Positions 16,834-17,594 of a stretch of DNA of 17,594 nt are shown piece after piece (position 1 is the stretch's first letter; each line of letters begins with the position of its first letter). Source of the DNA: Chromera velia (taxonomy: Eukaryota > Sar > Chromeraceae); assembly GCA_018398765.1 (NCBI GenBank), contig JAHBMJ010000628.1, positions 23,897 to 41,490 of the forward strand, given 5' to 3'. Both the position numbers and the translations under genes were made by a program. The notes below the pieces were generated by a model. That model was not told the origin of the DNA. It saw only the letters and a list, made by a program, of their open reading frames with translations, and searched no databases.

Positions 16834-17292
16834 TGGATTCTTGTGGCCCTTTACGGGCTAGAAGCGTTTTCCCTCAGTCAGGCAGACATGAAAGCGTTGG
16901 ATGATTTGCAACTACGTTTTGTTAGATGGGTTTTCAGCCTTCCTTGCAATTCGTTTCGTGTCCCCTCCCTCTTCATCTCCGGCCTTTACCCGATACGGGC
17001 TATCTAAGACTTAACTGAAAGAGTGGGGGGTTTTTTACGTAGCCTCTCCTTAACATCCCACTGTGTGCCCGCTGGCTTTTTAGATCTCTGCAAAGACGGC
17101 CTTTATGACGATTGGTGGAGGTCCGTCAAGCTGTTGGTGGGACCTTTCGCTCCTGAACTCTTCTCTGTCAAGGGAATGCCTTCGGGCCCGGGAGAGAAAG
17201 CTGCATTAAAAAGAAAGCTCGTGGTAGAACTGACTGTACTGACAATTGAAACTTTTGTACTGGAAAGTGACTTTGAAAAATTTAGTTTTTAA
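16834..17292 (+). pseudogene. 3' fragment of a non-LTR retrotransposon reverse transcriptase, interrupted by a stop
   Basis: In one frame the sequence reads VALYGLEAFSLSQADMKALD, then LQLRFVRWVFSLPCNS and a stop at 17005-17007. The same frame continues with DLTERVGGFLRSLSL and later DDWWRSVKLLVGPF to a TAA near 17292. The YG-x-E-A, L-x-x-x-Q-x-x-F-x-R and P-x-N spacing is that of the region just after the catalytic core of LINE reverse transcriptases. The catalytic core itself and the endonuclease are missing upstream, where the second inverted-repeat element ends. It is a truncated, dead copy. Confidence 0.65.
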
Positions 17293-17594
17293 AACATTAA
17301 AATAGATAGTTTAACCTTTAAACTAATTGATTTTCATAATTTATTTAAGACTATTTAAGCTTAGTAAGATGTTTAAAAAATGAAATAAAAAAATGTATAT
17401 ATAGAGTATATATTTTTTCAAAACCATAAATTGTCTGGTACCTATCATCGTAAATTAACGCTAAGACGAAAACACAATAAAAAATGTATCTGAATGGCTC
17501 TGAATCGATCCGATTGAAGCATTTCTTCTCATGATCATAACTGTTTTGTTTTCAATTCATATGAGGCACTGCTCAACGGCGGGCGTGTCAGGGG
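17293..17594. other. AT-rich tail after the reverse-transcriptase fragment
   Basis: AT-rich sequence with TTTAA/TTAAA motifs and no frame of note. It may be the 3' untranslated region of the retroelement followed by flanking DNA. No poly-A tract or target duplication marks its end inside the window. Confidence 0.45.

Overview
The window is nuclear DNA of a eukaryote. It holds two multi-exon genes with GT-AG introns of mostly 350-590 nt, dense microsatellites inside introns and spacers, and low-complexity insertions in exons. This gene style, plus the mixture of PAS and VIT/VWA families, fits a chromerid-type alveolate (Chromera-like). That placement is an inference from style; nothing here is diagnostic.

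Layout. (1) About 58-8423 or further, minus strand: one large gene, read right to left, for a polytopic membrane protein with two PAS sensor domains. I assembled 12 exons whose intron phases agree at every junction (about 1192 residues): an N-terminal block of roughly six membrane segments, a first PAS core split by a Ser/Gly-rich insertion, a disordered linker of about 700 residues, and a second, canonical PAS domain at the left edge. The output domain, if there is one, lies beyond the left end. The 5' end is unresolved. (2) 8424-10420: a divergent spacer of about 2 kb with a GC-rich block (about 9535-10160) full of palindromes, part of it bounded by 15-21 bp inverted repeats. (3) 10421-14727, plus strand: a six-exon gene for a secreted protein with a signal peptide, a VIT domain, a von Willebrand factor A domain with an intact metal site, a Gly/Tyr-rich segment and a conserved-looking C-terminal domain (about 967 residues), of the ITIH/VWA5A type. 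(4) 14728-15570: GT-rich downstream spacer. (5) 15570-17594: an abruptly AT-rich block of transposon debris: a TA-flanked inverted-repeat element with 31-bp ends (16086-16480), a second inverted-repeat element (about 16509-16778), and the 3' end of a non-LTR reverse transcriptase gene broken by a stop codon.

The two genes face away from each other across the GC-rich spacer and could share regulation, but no functional link is visible. I found no RNA genes, CRISPR arrays or prokaryotic signals. The best candidates for something undescribed are the palindromic GC-rich element in the divergent spacer, the split PAS receptor architecture, and splice donors embedded in tetranucleotide arrays.
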